Of a DNA stretch of 64,000 nucleotides, positions 41,128-49,930 are shown one piece after another. A model generated the notes under the pieces. That model did no database searches and was not told the origin of the DNA. It was given only the letters and a program-made list of their open reading frames with translations. Origin of the DNA: Allokutzneria multivorans (lineage in GTDB: Bacteria > Actinomycetota > Actinomycetes > Mycobacteriales > Pseudonocardiaceae). A program made the position numbers and the translations under genes. The stretch lies in NCBI RefSeq assembly GCF_039537405.1, contig NZ_BAABAL010000006.1:310001-374000 (forward strand), read 5' to 3'. Position 1 is the first letter of the stretch; each line of letters opens with the position of its first letter.

Positions 41128-41871
41128 TTATCGACCCTGGTTCGCGACGGCCTTGATCGCGCCCGCCGCTGCCTCGGGGTCGAGGTAGGTCCCGCCCGCC
41201 TTCACCGGCTTGAGGTCCTCGTCGAGGTCGTAGCGCAGCGGGATGCCGGTGGGGATGTTCAGCCCCGCGATGGCCTCGTCGGAGATGCCGTCGAGGTGCT
41301 TCACCAGCGCGCGCAGCGAGTTGCCGTGCGCGGCCACCAGGACGACCTTGCCCGCGCGCAGGTCGGGCACGATCGCCTTCTCCCAGTACGGCAGCATGCG
41401 GATGCCGACGTCCTTGAGGCACTCGGTGCGCGGCAGGTCGGAGCCGAGCCCGGCGTAGCGCGGGTCCTCGTCCTGGGAGTAGGTGCTGCCCAGCTCGATC
41501 TCCGGCGGCGGCGTGTCGTAGGAGCGGCGCCAGAGCATGAACTGCTCCTCGCCGTAGGCCTCCAGGGTCTGCTTCTTGTCCTTGCCCTGGAGCGCGCCGT
41601 AGTGCCGCTCGTTGAGCCGCCAGTCGCGGCGGACGTCGATCCAGTGCCGGTCGCAGCCGTCGAGCGCGAGGTTGGCGGTGGAGATCGCGCGCCGCAGCAG
41701 CGAGGTGTGCACCACGTCGGGCAGGAGCTTGGCCTCGCTGAGCAGCTTGCCGCCGCGCTTGGCCTCGACCACCCCCTTCTCCGACAACGGCACGTCCACC
41801 CAGCCGGTGAACAGGTTCTCGGCGTTCCAGACGCTCTCACCGTGGCGGAGCAGAACCAGGGTCGCTGTCAT
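41128..41871 (-). CDS. gpmA: 2,3-bisphosphoglycerate-dependent phosphoglycerate mutase GpmA
   Basis: A 247-residue glycolytic enzyme interconverting 3- and 2-phosphoglycerate. Catalytic His in VLLRHGESVWNAENLFTGW, LNERHYGALQG, and second His in VLVAAHGNSLRALVKHLDG. Full length. As in M. tuberculosis (gpm1, Rv0489) it lies directly upstream of senX3-regX3. Confidence 0.97.
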   Translation of the reverse strand: MTATLVLLRHGESVWNAENLFTGWVDVPLSEKGVVEAKRGGKLLSEAKLLPDVVHTSLLRRAISTANLALDGCDRHWIDVRRDWRLNERHYGALQGKDKKQTLEAYGEEQFMLWRRSYDTPPPEIELGSTYSQDEDPRYAGLGSDLPRTECLKDVGIRMLPYWEKAIVPDLRAGKVVLVAAHGNSLRALVKHLDGISDEAIAGLNIPTGIPLRYDLDEDLKPVKAGGTYLDPEAAAGAIKAVANQGR

Positions 41872-41889
41872 GGCGTCAAGCCTGCCAGA

Positions 41890-42498
41890 TCACTCTTTCG
41901 TGTTAGGACAGAGTCCGGCGAGGACGGTGCGCACGTGGAAGGCCGACTGCTCCTCGGTCATCGCCCCCGGCAGGAACAGCGCGCCGGAGAGCGCGGGCCC
42001 GATCAGCATCTCGACCAGGAACTCCGGGTCGGTGCCCGCCAGCAGCTCGCCCTCGGCCACCGCCCGCCGCAGCCGCTCCACCATCGCGGCGCGACCGGGG
42101 CGGACCACCTGGGTCCAGTAGACCTCGAACAGCTCGGGGCGGCGGTGGATGTCGGGGACCAGCTCGGCGACCAGCTTGCCCGCCCGGGTGTCGATCATGC
42201 TGCGGTAGAGCTGCCAGACCCGCTCGACGAGGACCGGCTCCAGCGGCCCCTCCTCGAACTCCTGGTGGATGAAGTGCAACGAGGCGAGCGCGTCCTGGAG
42301 CAGCTCGTCCCCGGACTTCCACCTGCGGTAGATCGTGGTCTTGGCGATCCCGGTGTGCGCGGCGAGGCGTTCGATGGAGAACCCGGCCATCCCCTTGTCG
42401 ACCACCAGGTCCACCGCGGCGGAGAGGACCTGGCCGTCGATGGCGGCGTTGCGCGGTCGGCCGCCGCGCTGCGGGCGCTCGGCTGCTGGCGTGGACAT
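41890..42498 (-). CDS. TetR-family transcriptional regulator
   Basis: A 202-residue regulator with the N-terminal TetR HTH (about 18-64: RNAAIDGQVLSAAVDLVVDK, IERLAAHTGIAKTTIYRRWKS) and an all-helical C-terminal ligand domain. ATG at 42498 is taken; the open frame to 42558 adds atypical residues. Ligand unknown. It ends 18 bp from the gpmA start and is divergent from a small secreted-protein gene. Confidence 0.9.
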   Translation of the reverse strand: MSTPAAERPQRGGRPRNAAIDGQVLSAAVDLVVDKGMAGFSIERLAAHTGIAKTTIYRRWKSGDELLQDALASLHFIHQEFEEGPLEPVLVERVWQLYRSMIDTRAGKLVAELVPDIHRRPELFEVYWTQVVRPGRAAMVERLRRAVAEGELLAGTDPEFLVEMLIGPALSGALFLPGAMTEEQSAFHVRTVLAGLCPNTKE

Positions 42499-42663
42499 GT
42501 CACGAGAACCTAACCCGAATCGGCCGTCCAGCCGAGCCCTGTGGACGGCGAACGCCAAGGCGAACGTTGGCGTGCTTCAGCATCGGGTGAAGCACGAGAC
42601 GCGCGACGGGGTTCACCGGTAAGCACCAGGTTCCGTCCTGTCACGAAAACCTTGGGGGTCACC

Positions 42664-42978
42664 GTGTCCAGAAGCCTGACCGTTCTCGCCGCCGCCGGAG
42701 CAGCCGCGGCGCTCTCCCTGCTCGCCCCGCTGACCGCGCAGGCGGCAACGGGTCAGTTCACCGCTCTCACCGCGACCGGTCAGTCCTACGTGATCCAGAA
42801 CCCGCCCGCGTTCAAGTGCTTCTCCCTGTCCCAGGAGGGCGTCCGCGCGAACAACCGCACGAACGCGACCGCGCTCGTGTACTCCACCGCCCAGTGCACC
42901 GGCGTTGCGACCACTGTCCCGCCCGGCAGCTCCACCTTCGTGCCCAACGGCTACCAGAGCGTGAAGTTCAGTTCCTGA
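42664..42978 (+). CDS. Small secreted protein
   Basis: A 104-residue protein with a Sec signal peptide (SLTVLAAAGAAAALSLLAPL, cleavage likely after AQA) and a mature part of about 75 residues with two cysteines (KCFSLSQEG, AQCTGVAT) that could form one disulfide. GTG at 42664 is preceded by GGGGGTC. No family is recognised; the compact, two-cysteine beta-like pattern recalls small secreted actinobacterial proteins. The stop codon at 42976-42978 lies inside the first unit of a palindrome array. Confidence 0.75.
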   Translation: MSRSLTVLAAAGAAAALSLLAPLTAQAATGQFTALTATGQSYVIQNPPAFKCFSLSQEGVRANNRTNATALVYSTAQCTGVATTVPPGSSTFVPNGYQSVKFSS

Positions 42979-43082
42979 ATGACTCATTCAGGACCCTCAA
43001 CGCGCTGAATGACTCATTCAGGTACCTGAACTCCCTGAATGAGTCATTCAGGGAGTTCAGCGCACCAAACGCGGCATTCGCG
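42975..43082. repeat. Second palindrome array, four units with 30-bp period
   Basis: Units start at 42975, 43005, 43035 and 43065, exactly 30 bp apart. The first two are within CCTGAATGACTCATTCAGG, a perfect 19-bp palindrome; the third has the central base inverted (ATGAGTCAT); the fourth is degenerate (CCAAACGCGGCATTCGCG) and recalls the AACG class and the palindrome at 51062. The array lies between convergent genes and could act as a transcription terminator. Same family as 9636-9927. Confidence 0.93.
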
Positions 43083-43101
43083 AGGCCGCGTGGGACAGGG
43101 G

Positions 43102-44685
43102 CTAGGCCTTCTCGCGGGCGCGGAGGTCCTTCCGGAGGATCTTGCCGCTGGCCGATTTCGGGATCGCTTCGAGGAATTCCACGACCCTGACCTTCTTGTA
43201 CGGCGCCACGCGCTCGGCGACGAAGGCCCGCACCGCCGCCTCGTCGAGGTCGGCGCCCTGCTGCCGGACGACGAAGGCCTTGGGCACCTCCTCGCCCTCC
43301 TCGTCGATCACGCCGATCACGGCGGCGTCGGCGATGAGCGGATTGGTCAGCAGCAACGCCTCCAGCTCGGCGGGCGGCACCTGGTAGCCCTTGTACTTGA
43401 TCAGCTCCTTGACCCGGTCGACGATCGACACCACGCCGTTCTCGTCGATCACCGCCACGTCGCCGGTGTGCAGGTAGCCGTCGGCGTCCACAGTGGAGTC
43501 TGTGGCCTCCTTGTTGTTCAGGTAGCCCACCATCACGTTGGGGCCCTTGCACAACAGCTCGCCGGGCACGCCGGTGCCGACCTCATCGCCGGTGGCGGGG
43601 TCGATCAGCTTGCACTCCATGTTCGGGATGATCAGGCCGACCGTTCCGATCGCGATGTCCTCGCGCACGTCCGGGATCATGTGGCTGACCGGGCTCATCT
43701 CGGTCATCCCGTAGCCCTGGCGGATCGTGCAGCCCAGCCGCGCCTTCACCGCTGCGGCCAGCTCCTCGTCCAGCGGGGCGGCGCCGGAGAAGAGCACCTT
43801 CATCGGCGACAGGTCGTAGGAGTCGACGATCGGGTGCTTGGCCAGCGCCACCGCGACGGGCGGGGCGATGTAGACGCGGTCGGTGCGGTGCTCGGCGATC
43901 ACCCGCAGGAACTCGGGCAGGTCGAACTTGGGCATCGTCACGACGGTCGCGCCGACGTGCAGCGCCGCGTTCATGGTCACCTGCATGCCGTAGATGTGGA
44001 AGAACGGCAGCACCGCGAGGACCCGGGTCTCGCTGCCGACCTCGATCAGCTCGCAGATCTGCGCGATGTTCGCCACGAGGTTGCGGTGGGTGAGCATCAC
44101 GCCCTTGGCCCGCCCGGTCGTACCGGAGGAGTACGGCAGCACCGCCAGGTCGGTCGCCGGGTCGATCACCACGTCGGGCGGTGCCGCGCCCTCGGCGAGC
44201 AGGTCGCTGAGGCTGGCGTGACCGGGCGCGGCGTCCAGCACGATGATCTCCGAGACCCGCACGCCGTCGGCCTTGGTTGCGGCTTCGGCGCGGTCGAGGA
44301 ACGCGGAGATGGTGATCAGCACGGTCGCGCCGGAGTCACGCAGCTGCGAGGCCAGCTCGTCGGCGGTGTAGAGCGAGTTGACCGTGGTGGCCACGGCGCC
44401 CGCGCGCAGCACGCCATGGAAGGCGACGGCGTAGAAGGGCGTGTTGGGACTGAAGATCCCGACCACGTCGCCCTTGCGCACGCCGCGCGCCGCCAGTGCT
44501 CCCGCGACCTTGTCGATCATCGCGGCCAGCTCCCCGTAGCTCAGCGAGCGGCCGGAGGAGCCGTCCACGAGCGCGGGGTGCTCGGCACGCCCGGTGCCGT
44601 CCCTCTGGGAGAGGTCGCCGAAGAGGTACTCCGGCAGGCCCACGTCGGGGATCGCAACATCGGGGAACGGGCTCCTGAAGATCAT
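43102..44685 (-). CDS. 4-coumarate-CoA ligase-like acyl-CoA synthetase
   Basis: A 527-residue ANL-superfamily ligase close to 4CL/fatty acyl-CoA synthetases: LPYSSGTTGRAKGVMLTHRN, IRQGYGMTEMSPV, GYLHTGDVAVIDENG, VDRVKELIKYKGYQVPPAELE, and catalytic Lys in IPKSASGKILRKDLR. ATG at 44685 follows GGAGGG. It activates an aryl or fatty acid to its CoA ester. It carries a GTCCACAGTGGAG palindrome variant (43486-43498) encoding STVD. Confidence 0.92.
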   Translation of the reverse strand: MIFRSPFPDVAIPDVGLPEYLFGDLSQRDGTGRAEHPALVDGSSGRSLSYGELAAMIDKVAGALAARGVRKGDVVGIFSPNTPFYAVAFHGVLRAGAVATTVNSLYTADELASQLRDSGATVLITISAFLDRAEAATKADGVRVSEIIVLDAAPGHASLSDLLAEGAAPPDVVIDPATDLAVLPYSSGTTGRAKGVMLTHRNLVANIAQICELIEVGSETRVLAVLPFFHIYGMQVTMNAALHVGATVVTMPKFDLPEFLRVIAEHRTDRVYIAPPVAVALAKHPIVDSYDLSPMKVLFSGAAPLDEELAAAVKARLGCTIRQGYGMTEMSPVSHMIPDVREDIAIGTVGLIIPNMECKLIDPATGDEVGTGVPGELLCKGPNVMVGYLNNKEATDSTVDADGYLHTGDVAVIDENGVVSIVDRVKELIKYKGYQVPPAELEALLLTNPLIADAAVIGVIDEEGEEVPKAFVVRQQGADLDEAAVRAFVAERVAPYKKVRVVEFLEAIPKSASGKILRKDLRAREKA

Positions 44686-45009
44686 GAACGTCCCTCCGTC
44701 GGGTGGTTGCCCAGGTGGCGGCGCCCCATCGTGACCGGCTTCACAACCCAGGGTCAAGGCATCCGCCACCTGCAGGAACCCGATATCTTTCCGTTACTTC
44801 GCATGACTAACTACACTCGAATGGAGTAACGGGCCAGGCTTGTGATCGCCCGGTCGTGTCTGCCAAGTTGGCAGCACCTCGCCGGTCGGCTCCCACGCAT
44901 TCCCCGATCCGGTGAGGCGTCGCGCGGTTCGCATCCCCCGTCGAACCGCGGCCCGCCCGGAACACCGCCCAGGTGCCCCCCACCTGCGCGACCGGCCGGG
45001 GACACGCGT
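44686..45009. other. Gene-poor intergenic stretch with one inverted repeat
   Basis: No credible ORF is present. CCGTTACT (44791-44798) and AGTAACGG (44825-44832) form an inverted repeat about 106 bp before the ligase start, a candidate operator or promoter region (relatively AT-rich 44780-44830). The rest is featureless GC-rich sequence. Confidence 0.5.
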
Positions 45010-45054
45010 GGAGCGGCTCGAGCTCGCGACTCCCTCTCTCTCCCGAGCCGCTCC
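45010..45054 (-). terminator. Terminator after the DUF4349 lipoprotein gene
   Basis: GGAGCGGCTCG (45010-45020) pairs perfectly with CGAGCCGCTCC (45044-45054); a pyrimidine-rich loop of 23 bases separates them. It lies 10 bp past the minus-strand stop. Confidence 0.65.
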
Positions 45055-45064
45055 ACCGTCCCCC

Positions 45065-45973
45065 TCACTCCTCGGTGGCGATGACCGGGGCGGCCTTCCT
45101 GCGGCGCAGCCAGATCACCAGCGCCAGCACGGGAATCGCGATCACCACGGCGAACGGCAGCACGGCCCCGATCGCGGTCAGCAGCCCGGAACCGAAGGCC
45201 AGCAAGGCGTTCCAGCCACTCGCCAGACCGGCGAGGAACCCGCTGTCGGCCTTGGCGGGCGGAGCGCCGGTCCTGAGGACGGTGAGCGTCACCGTGGACA
45301 TGGCCACCTGGTTGGACATCGACTCCAGACGCCGTTGCAGCGCTTCGAGATCGGCCTGCCTGCGGTTCAGCTCGCCCTCGACCTGGACGATCTCGCCGAC
45401 GGTGTTGGCACGCGCCAGCAACGCCCGCACGCGCTCCACGCTGGCCCGCTGCGAGGTGATGCGGCTCTGCGTGTCCACGAGCTGGTCGGTGACATCGGTG
45501 GAGCGCACGTCGCGCACGTTCACGGTGCCGAGCTTGGTCAGCTCGTCGAGCACGGCGTCCAACTTGTCCGCGGGCACGCGCAGGGTCAGCGTCGCGCGGG
45601 TCTCCCTGGTCTCCTCCGCACCTGCGAAGCCACCCGCCCTGGTCGCCGCCTCCTTGCCGCGCCCGACCACGCCCGTGACGTCGGCGGCGCTCAGCTCCAG
45701 GCGCGCGGTGCGGATCAGCTGGCGCTCCGGGGAGATCGAGAGCGGATCGATCTTCTGGTCCGGCGGGACCGGCGCGTTGGGGGCGACACCCGCCACCTCA
45801 CCCGCGCCCCGCTTGCTGAGACTGCCATCGGCGGGGACGGGCGCGGCGAGGTCGTGCGCGCTCTGCGCCTCACCGGAAGACAGTGCGCCGGAACCACATC
45901 CGGCCAGTAAGCCCAGTGCGAGCACGGCACCGACCGCGGTGCCGAGACGTCGAGTCGAGTTGGATGACGGCAT
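45065..45973 (-). CDS. DUF4349 lipoprotein
   Basis: A 302-residue lipoprotein: signal with lipobox LLAGC, a DUF4349 domain (RQLIRTARLELSAADVTGVV, VRVP-type ATLTLRVPADKLDAVLDEL), a coiled coil (about 165-205, EIVQVEGELNRRQADLEALQRRLES), and a C-terminal membrane helix followed by RRRK. Anchored at both ends, it may span the periplasmic side of the membrane. Function unknown; some homologues are linked to stress or envelope. Confidence 0.87.
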   Translation of the reverse strand: MPSSNSTRRLGTAVGAVLALGLLAGCGSGALSSGEAQSAHDLAAPVPADGSLSKRGAGEVAGVAPNAPVPPDQKIDPLSISPERQLIRTARLELSAADVTGVVGRGKEAATRAGGFAGAEETRETRATLTLRVPADKLDAVLDELTKLGTVNVRDVRSTDVTDQLVDTQSRITSQRASVERVRALLARANTVGEIVQVEGELNRRQADLEALQRRLESMSNQVAMSTVTLTVLRTGAPPAKADSGFLAGLASGWNALLAFGSGLLTAIGAVLPFAVVIAIPVLALVIWLRRRKAAPVIATEE

Positions 45974-46018
45974 GCCCCGGAGACGGAAACCGACCTCCGC
46001 CGCGTTCGTCCACCAGCA

Positions 46019-46513
46019 TCACGATTGGGACTCGGCGTCTCCGACCAGGTGCTTGAAGGACTTCAGGTTGGCGAGGGACTCGCCCCGGGAGACCCGCCAG
46101 TCCCACTCCCGCCGGATCGCGTCCGCGAAACCGATTTCCAGGAGGCTGTTGAAGTCCCCGTCGGCCGCTTCGAGGACCTGGCCGAGCAGCCGGTCCAGCT
46201 CGTCGGCGGTCACCGCGTGCAGCCCGATCCTGCCGACGAGGTAGATGTCCCCCTCGGCGTCCAGCGTGTAGTGCACGCCGTAGAGCTTCGCGTTGCGGCG
46301 CAACAGGAACCGGTAGACGTCCTCGTGCTTGCTGTCGGGCTGGCGGCAGACGAAGGCCTCGATCAGCAGCGCCTCGCGGCCGATGATGAGCCAGCAGTTG
46401 GTCTGGAGCTTCTTCGTGCCGGGCAGCGTGACGAAGTACTTGCCCGTTTCCTTGCTCTGCCAAGCGAGTTCGCGTTCGTCCAAAGTGGATTCGATCAGCT
46501 GCTGCACGGACAT
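46019..46513 (-). CDS. YbjN-domain protein (Rv0487-like)
   Basis: A 164-residue YbjN/SH3-like fold protein: GKYFVTLPGTKKLQTNCWLI, FLLRRNAKLYGVHYTLDAEGDIYLVGR, and ELDRLLGQVLEAADGDFNSLLEIGF. Its start lies inside the 3' end of mshA (19-bp overlap), as Rv0487 follows mshA in mycobacteria. YbjN proteins have been proposed as chaperone-like or regulatory; the role here is unknown. Confidence 0.87.
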   Translation of the reverse strand: MSVQQLIESTLDERELAWQSKETGKYFVTLPGTKKLQTNCWLIIGREALLIEAFVCRQPDSKHEDVYRFLLRRNAKLYGVHYTLDAEGDIYLVGRIGLHAVTADELDRLLGQVLEAADGDFNSLLEIGFADAIRREWDWRVSRGESLANLKSFKHLVGDAESQS

Positions 46514-47742
46514 GCCCCGACCTCCGTTCGCGCGGCGTCGGCGTAGGCGGCCAACAACCCCTCCGTGGTGCGTTCCCAGGAGAAGCGTGCCGCATGCCGC
46601 ACCGCCGCCGCGGACATGGCCGCGCGCCGCGCCGGGTCGAGCGCGATCCCGGCGAGCGCGTCCGCCCAGCGCTCGGTGCGGTGGTCGGGCAGGAGCAGCC
46701 CGGACACGCCGTCAGCGACCGCGACGGGCAGTCCACCGACCGCGGTGGCCGCGACCGGGGTGCCGCACGCCTGCGCTTCGAGCGCGACGAGGCCGAAGGA
46801 CTCGCTGTGGCTGGGCACGGCGATCACGTCGGCGGCCCGGTAGACCTGGGCGAGCGCGGCACCGGAGCGCGGAGCCAGGAAGCGGACCACGTCGGCGATG
46901 CCCAGCTCGACGGCCAGCCGCTGCAACAGCTCCGGCTGGTCGAGCCCGGTGCCGGACGGCCCACCGACCACGAGGGTCACCATGCGCTCGCGCAGCGACG
47001 GCGTGCGGGCCAGCAGCTCAGCGGTGGCGCGCAGCAGCACGTCAGGCGCCTTCAACGGCTGGATGCGCCCGACGAAGGCCGGGACCACCGCGTCGAGGGG
47101 CAGGCCCAGCTCGGCACGCGCGGCGGCGCGGTCGCCCGGGGTGAAGCAGTCGAGGTCCACGCCCGGCGGGATCGTCAGGACCTGCTCGGGACGCGCCCGG
47201 TACAGGCCGCGCACCTGCGCCGCTTCGATCTCGGTGTTGACCACGAGGCGGTCAGCGGCGGCGGCCAGCTCCTCCTCGCCGACCACGCGCGCCTTCGGCT
47301 CGGGGCGCTCCCCCTCGGCGAGCGCGGCGTTCTTCACCTTGGCCAACGTGTGCGCGGTGTGCACCAGCGGTGTTCGCCAAGCCCGCTTCGCCCGCACACC
47401 GGCCTGCCCGGCGAGCCAGTAGTGCGAGTGCACCGCGTCGAAGCTGCCCTGACCGGCCGCGACCACCCCGGAGGCGAACTCGGCGATACGGGTGGGCAGG
47501 TCGTTCTTGTCCAGCTCCGGCGGTCCGGCGGGGACGTGCCGCACGGTCACCCCGGGCACCATCTCCACGGCGGGCGGCAGGTCGGGGGCGTTGGCCCTGG
47601 TGAACACCTCGACCTCGACCCCGTTGGCGGCGAGGTGCCTGCTGGTCTGCGCGACGTAGACGTTCATCCCGCCCGCGTCCCCGGTGCCCGGCTGCTCCAG
47701 CGGCGAGGTGTGCATCGCCAGCACGGCGATCCGCTTGATCAC
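46495..47742 (-). CDS. mshA: D-inositol-3-phosphate glycosyltransferase MshA
   Basis: A 415-residue GT-B retaining glycosyltransferase that joins GlcNAc from UDP-GlcNAc to inositol-3-phosphate, first step of mycothiol synthesis. Diagnostic segments: LAMHTSPLEQPGTGDAGGMN, FDAVHSHYWLAGQ, PPGVDLDCFTPGD, VPSHSESFGLVALEAQACGTP. GTG at 47742 is chosen because it overlaps the upstream stop (GTGA) and gives the family N-terminus. Mycothiol use is also implied by the enzyme at 53626. Confidence 0.96.
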   Translation of the reverse strand: MIKRIAVLAMHTSPLEQPGTGDAGGMNVYVAQTSRHLAANGVEVEVFTRANAPDLPPAVEMVPGVTVRHVPAGPPELDKNDLPTRIAEFASGVVAAGQGSFDAVHSHYWLAGQAGVRAKRAWRTPLVHTAHTLAKVKNAALAEGERPEPKARVVGEEELAAAADRLVVNTEIEAAQVRGLYRARPEQVLTIPPGVDLDCFTPGDRAAARAELGLPLDAVVPAFVGRIQPLKAPDVLLRATAELLARTPSLRERMVTLVVGGPSGTGLDQPELLQRLAVELGIADVVRFLAPRSGAALAQVYRAADVIAVPSHSESFGLVALEAQACGTPVAATAVGGLPVAVADGVSGLLLPDHRTERWADALAGIALDPARRAAMSAAAVRHAARFSWERTTEGLLAAYADAARTEVGACPCSS

Positions 47743-48611
47743 AGTGACTCCCCTGACTCCCCTTGGCAGCGCTCGACGAACTCGGCCAGCTCGGCGGAGA
47801 AGCGCTCGGCCTGCTCCACGAAGGGCAGGTGCCCGCACTCCGGGTACCAGCTCGTCGCCGCGCCGGGGATGAGGTCGGCGGCGTAGCGGCCCGCCGCCGG
47901 GTCGACCACGCGGTCGTCGAGGCCGTGCAGGACGAGCGCGGGCACATCGAGCCCCGACAACACGTCAGCGCTGCCGACGTCCCGGCGGAACAGCCCGTGG
48001 CGCACGGCGGGCGAGGTGTTCAGCGCGGCTCCGAGCCCGCGCTGGCGGATCTCTCCTGGCAGCGGCAGCACGGTCATGCCGTCGATGAACTCGTGGAGTG
48101 CCGGCACCGCGACCGCGGGGTCGTCGGACAACGCGGCGGGGAGCGCGGCGCGCATGACAGCTCCGGTGCGACCGCCTTCACGACCTCGGCCGAGCTCGGT
48201 GATCGCGCCGACGAACGCCACCCCCGCGACAGCCTGTGAACCGTGTTCACGCAGGTAATCGGTGATGACGAGGCCCCCGTAGGACCAGCCGACGAGCACC
48301 GCGTCGCGCCCGGCGTGCGTGAGCAGTGCCGCCACATCGCCAGCCCAGCTCGCGGACCGGTCGTAGCCGTCCGCAGGAACCGAGGAGGAGCCGTGCCCGC
48401 GCAGGTCAGCGGCGATGATGCGGAAGCGGGAGGTCAGGTGCTCGTCGGAGAGCTGGGCGTCCCAGCACCGCGCCGACTGCGCCCAGCCGTGCAGCAGCAC
48501 CACCGGAGGGGCGTCGGGCGGCCCGGCCTCGACCACGGCCAGCCTGGTCCCACCGGCACCGCTCAGCTCCGAGAGTCGCACCGCTCCAGTGAACCCGGAG
48601 AGCCCCCGCAC
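47739..48611 (-). CDS. Alpha/beta hydrolase
   Basis: A 290-residue alpha/beta-fold hydrolase: oxyanion HGWAQSARCWD, nucleophile Ser in VGWSYGGLV, acid and His in LDDRVVDPAAG and ECGHLPFVEQ. It resembles haloperoxidase/esterase types; substrate unknown. GTG at 48611 is the longest start; GTG at 48581 (VRLSELSG) is an alternative, neither with a strong ribosome-binding site. It is coupled to mshA downstream. Confidence 0.85.
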   Translation of the reverse strand: MRGLSGFTGAVRLSELSGAGGTRLAVVEAGPPDAPPVVLLHGWAQSARCWDAQLSDEHLTSRFRIIAADLRGHGSSSVPADGYDRSASWAGDVAALLTHAGRDAVLVGWSYGGLVITDYLREHGSQAVAGVAFVGAITELGRGREGGRTGAVMRAALPAALSDDPAVAVPALHEFIDGMTVLPLPGEIRQRGLGAALNTSPAVRHGLFRRDVGSADVLSGLDVPALVLHGLDDRVVDPAAGRYAADLIPGAATSWYPECGHLPFVEQAERFSAELAEFVERCQGESGESL

Positions 48612-48651
48612 CCGCGAGGGCCCGTTCCCGATCTCACATCAGCGGACAGCC

Positions 48652-49815
48652 TCAGCGGAGCGCGGACTTGGACAGCCACTGGTTCCAGGTGAGCTGCCAG
48701 TCGTAGACGTCGTACTGCGGGGCGATGGCGGTGGCCGAACCGGTGACCTCGACCGGGTCGCCGATCAGCGCGCTGTCGAAGAACCTCTTGGCATCGGCTT
48801 CCAGCAGGTTCGCGCAGCCGTGCGAGGTGTTGGCCCTGCCGATGTTCGCCGCGTTGTCGTTGTTCTCGTGGATGAACTCGCCGTGGTTGGAGATCCGGAC
48901 GGCCCACTTCTTCATGACGTTGGTGTAGCCGTACTTCGGGTTGTCCATCTTCTCGACGTTGTTCTTCTGCATCACGATGTAGGTGCCGTTGGGCGTGTTC
49001 AGGTCCTTGTTCCCGTCCTTGCCGTAGCTGGCCGGGTAGGTCGCCACGGTCTGGCCGTCGCGCTGCACGACGAGCTTGTGCGAGGGCGTGTGCGCCTTGA
49101 CGATCTGCGCACGACCGATGCTGAACTGCGTGCTCACGTCCGCGCGGCCGAAGTTGCCGTCGCCGTAGGGCACCGCGTAGAGGTTGGCGTGGACCTTGAT
49201 CTTGGTGTTGGCGGGCCAGTACTTCTCCGGCCGGAAGTGCACCTCGCGGTCGTTGAGCCAGGCCCACGCGCCCTCGACCTTGGGCGTGGTCTCCACGACG
49301 AGCGCCTTCTCTGCTGCGGCCTTGTCCTTGATCTTCGCGTCGAACTCGACCTTGATCGGCATGGCGATGCCGACGACCGCGTTGTCGGTGGGGTTCACCG
49401 TGGCCCGGATCAGCTTGCCCGCCTTGAGGGTGCTGAAACCGCCCTTGACCTCGACCGGCTTGTTGTCGGTCCCGGTGGCCTTGCCCGTCCAGGTGTAGCT
49501 CTTCTCGAACGCGAGCTTCTCGGTGCTGGTCCAGCTCAGCTTGTCAGGGGCCAGCTCGCCCTTGACCGCCTTGCCGTCGGTGTTGGCGAGGGTGACCTCG
49601 GTCAGCGTGCCCTGGGCGACGGTGACCTTGACCGGGGCGGTCGGGCTGATGTCCTTCGCGCCGTCGACGGGGTCCATCGCGATCTTGGCGACGGGTGGGG
49701 CCTCGACGGCGGGCGCCGCGCCCTCACCGCTGCATGCCACCAGCGAGAGAACCGCGGCGAGCGCCATGCTCGTCAATCCGACAACGCCCCGAGTTCCCCG
49801 CTTACCCACGTCCAT
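48652..49815 (-). CDS. L,D-transpeptidase lipoprotein (LprQ/LdtMt5-like)
   Basis: A 387-residue envelope protein: lipoprotein signal with lipobox LVAC, two bacterial Ig-like domains (about 40-230), and a C-terminal YkuD catalytic domain with His in EFIHENN and the Cys in NTSHGCANL. It forms 3-3 cross-links between meso-DAP residues of peptidoglycan. ATG at 49815 follows GGAGG. Its counterpart Rv0483 is likewise adjacent to murB. Confidence 0.93.
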   Translation of the reverse strand: MDVGKRGTRGVVGLTSMALAAVLSLVACSGEGAAPAVEAPPVAKIAMDPVDGAKDISPTAPVKVTVAQGTLTEVTLANTDGKAVKGELAPDKLSWTSTEKLAFEKSYTWTGKATGTDNKPVEVKGGFSTLKAGKLIRATVNPTDNAVVGIAMPIKVEFDAKIKDKAAAEKALVVETTPKVEGAWAWLNDREVHFRPEKYWPANTKIKVHANLYAVPYGDGNFGRADVSTQFSIGRAQIVKAHTPSHKLVVQRDGQTVATYPASYGKDGNKDLNTPNGTYIVMQKNNVEKMDNPKYGYTNVMKKWAVRISNHGEFIHENNDNAANIGRANTSHGCANLLEADAKRFFDSALIGDPVEVTGSATAIAPQYDVYDWQLTWNQWLSKSALR

Positions 49816-49930
49816 CGACCTCCACCTACCCATGGGCACGATCGTGCACCTCCCAGAAGACGTTCGGCGTGAAGCCGAGGGTGCGCCAGTCGGGTGTGAC
49901 GGTCGTCACCTCGAACCGCCCAAGGATGCC

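Noticed and set aside
26382..44685. Biosynthetic gene cluster suggested by two acyl-CoA ligases and acyltransferase
   Set aside because: No PKS, NRPS or RiPP core genes; neighbours are conserved housekeeping genes in mycobacteria-like order.
48236..48250. GTGAACCGTGTTCAC, a 15-bp palindrome resembling a Rex operator
   Set aside because: It lies inside the hydrolase coding sequence, far from a promoter, and lacks the outer TT/AA bases of the consensus.
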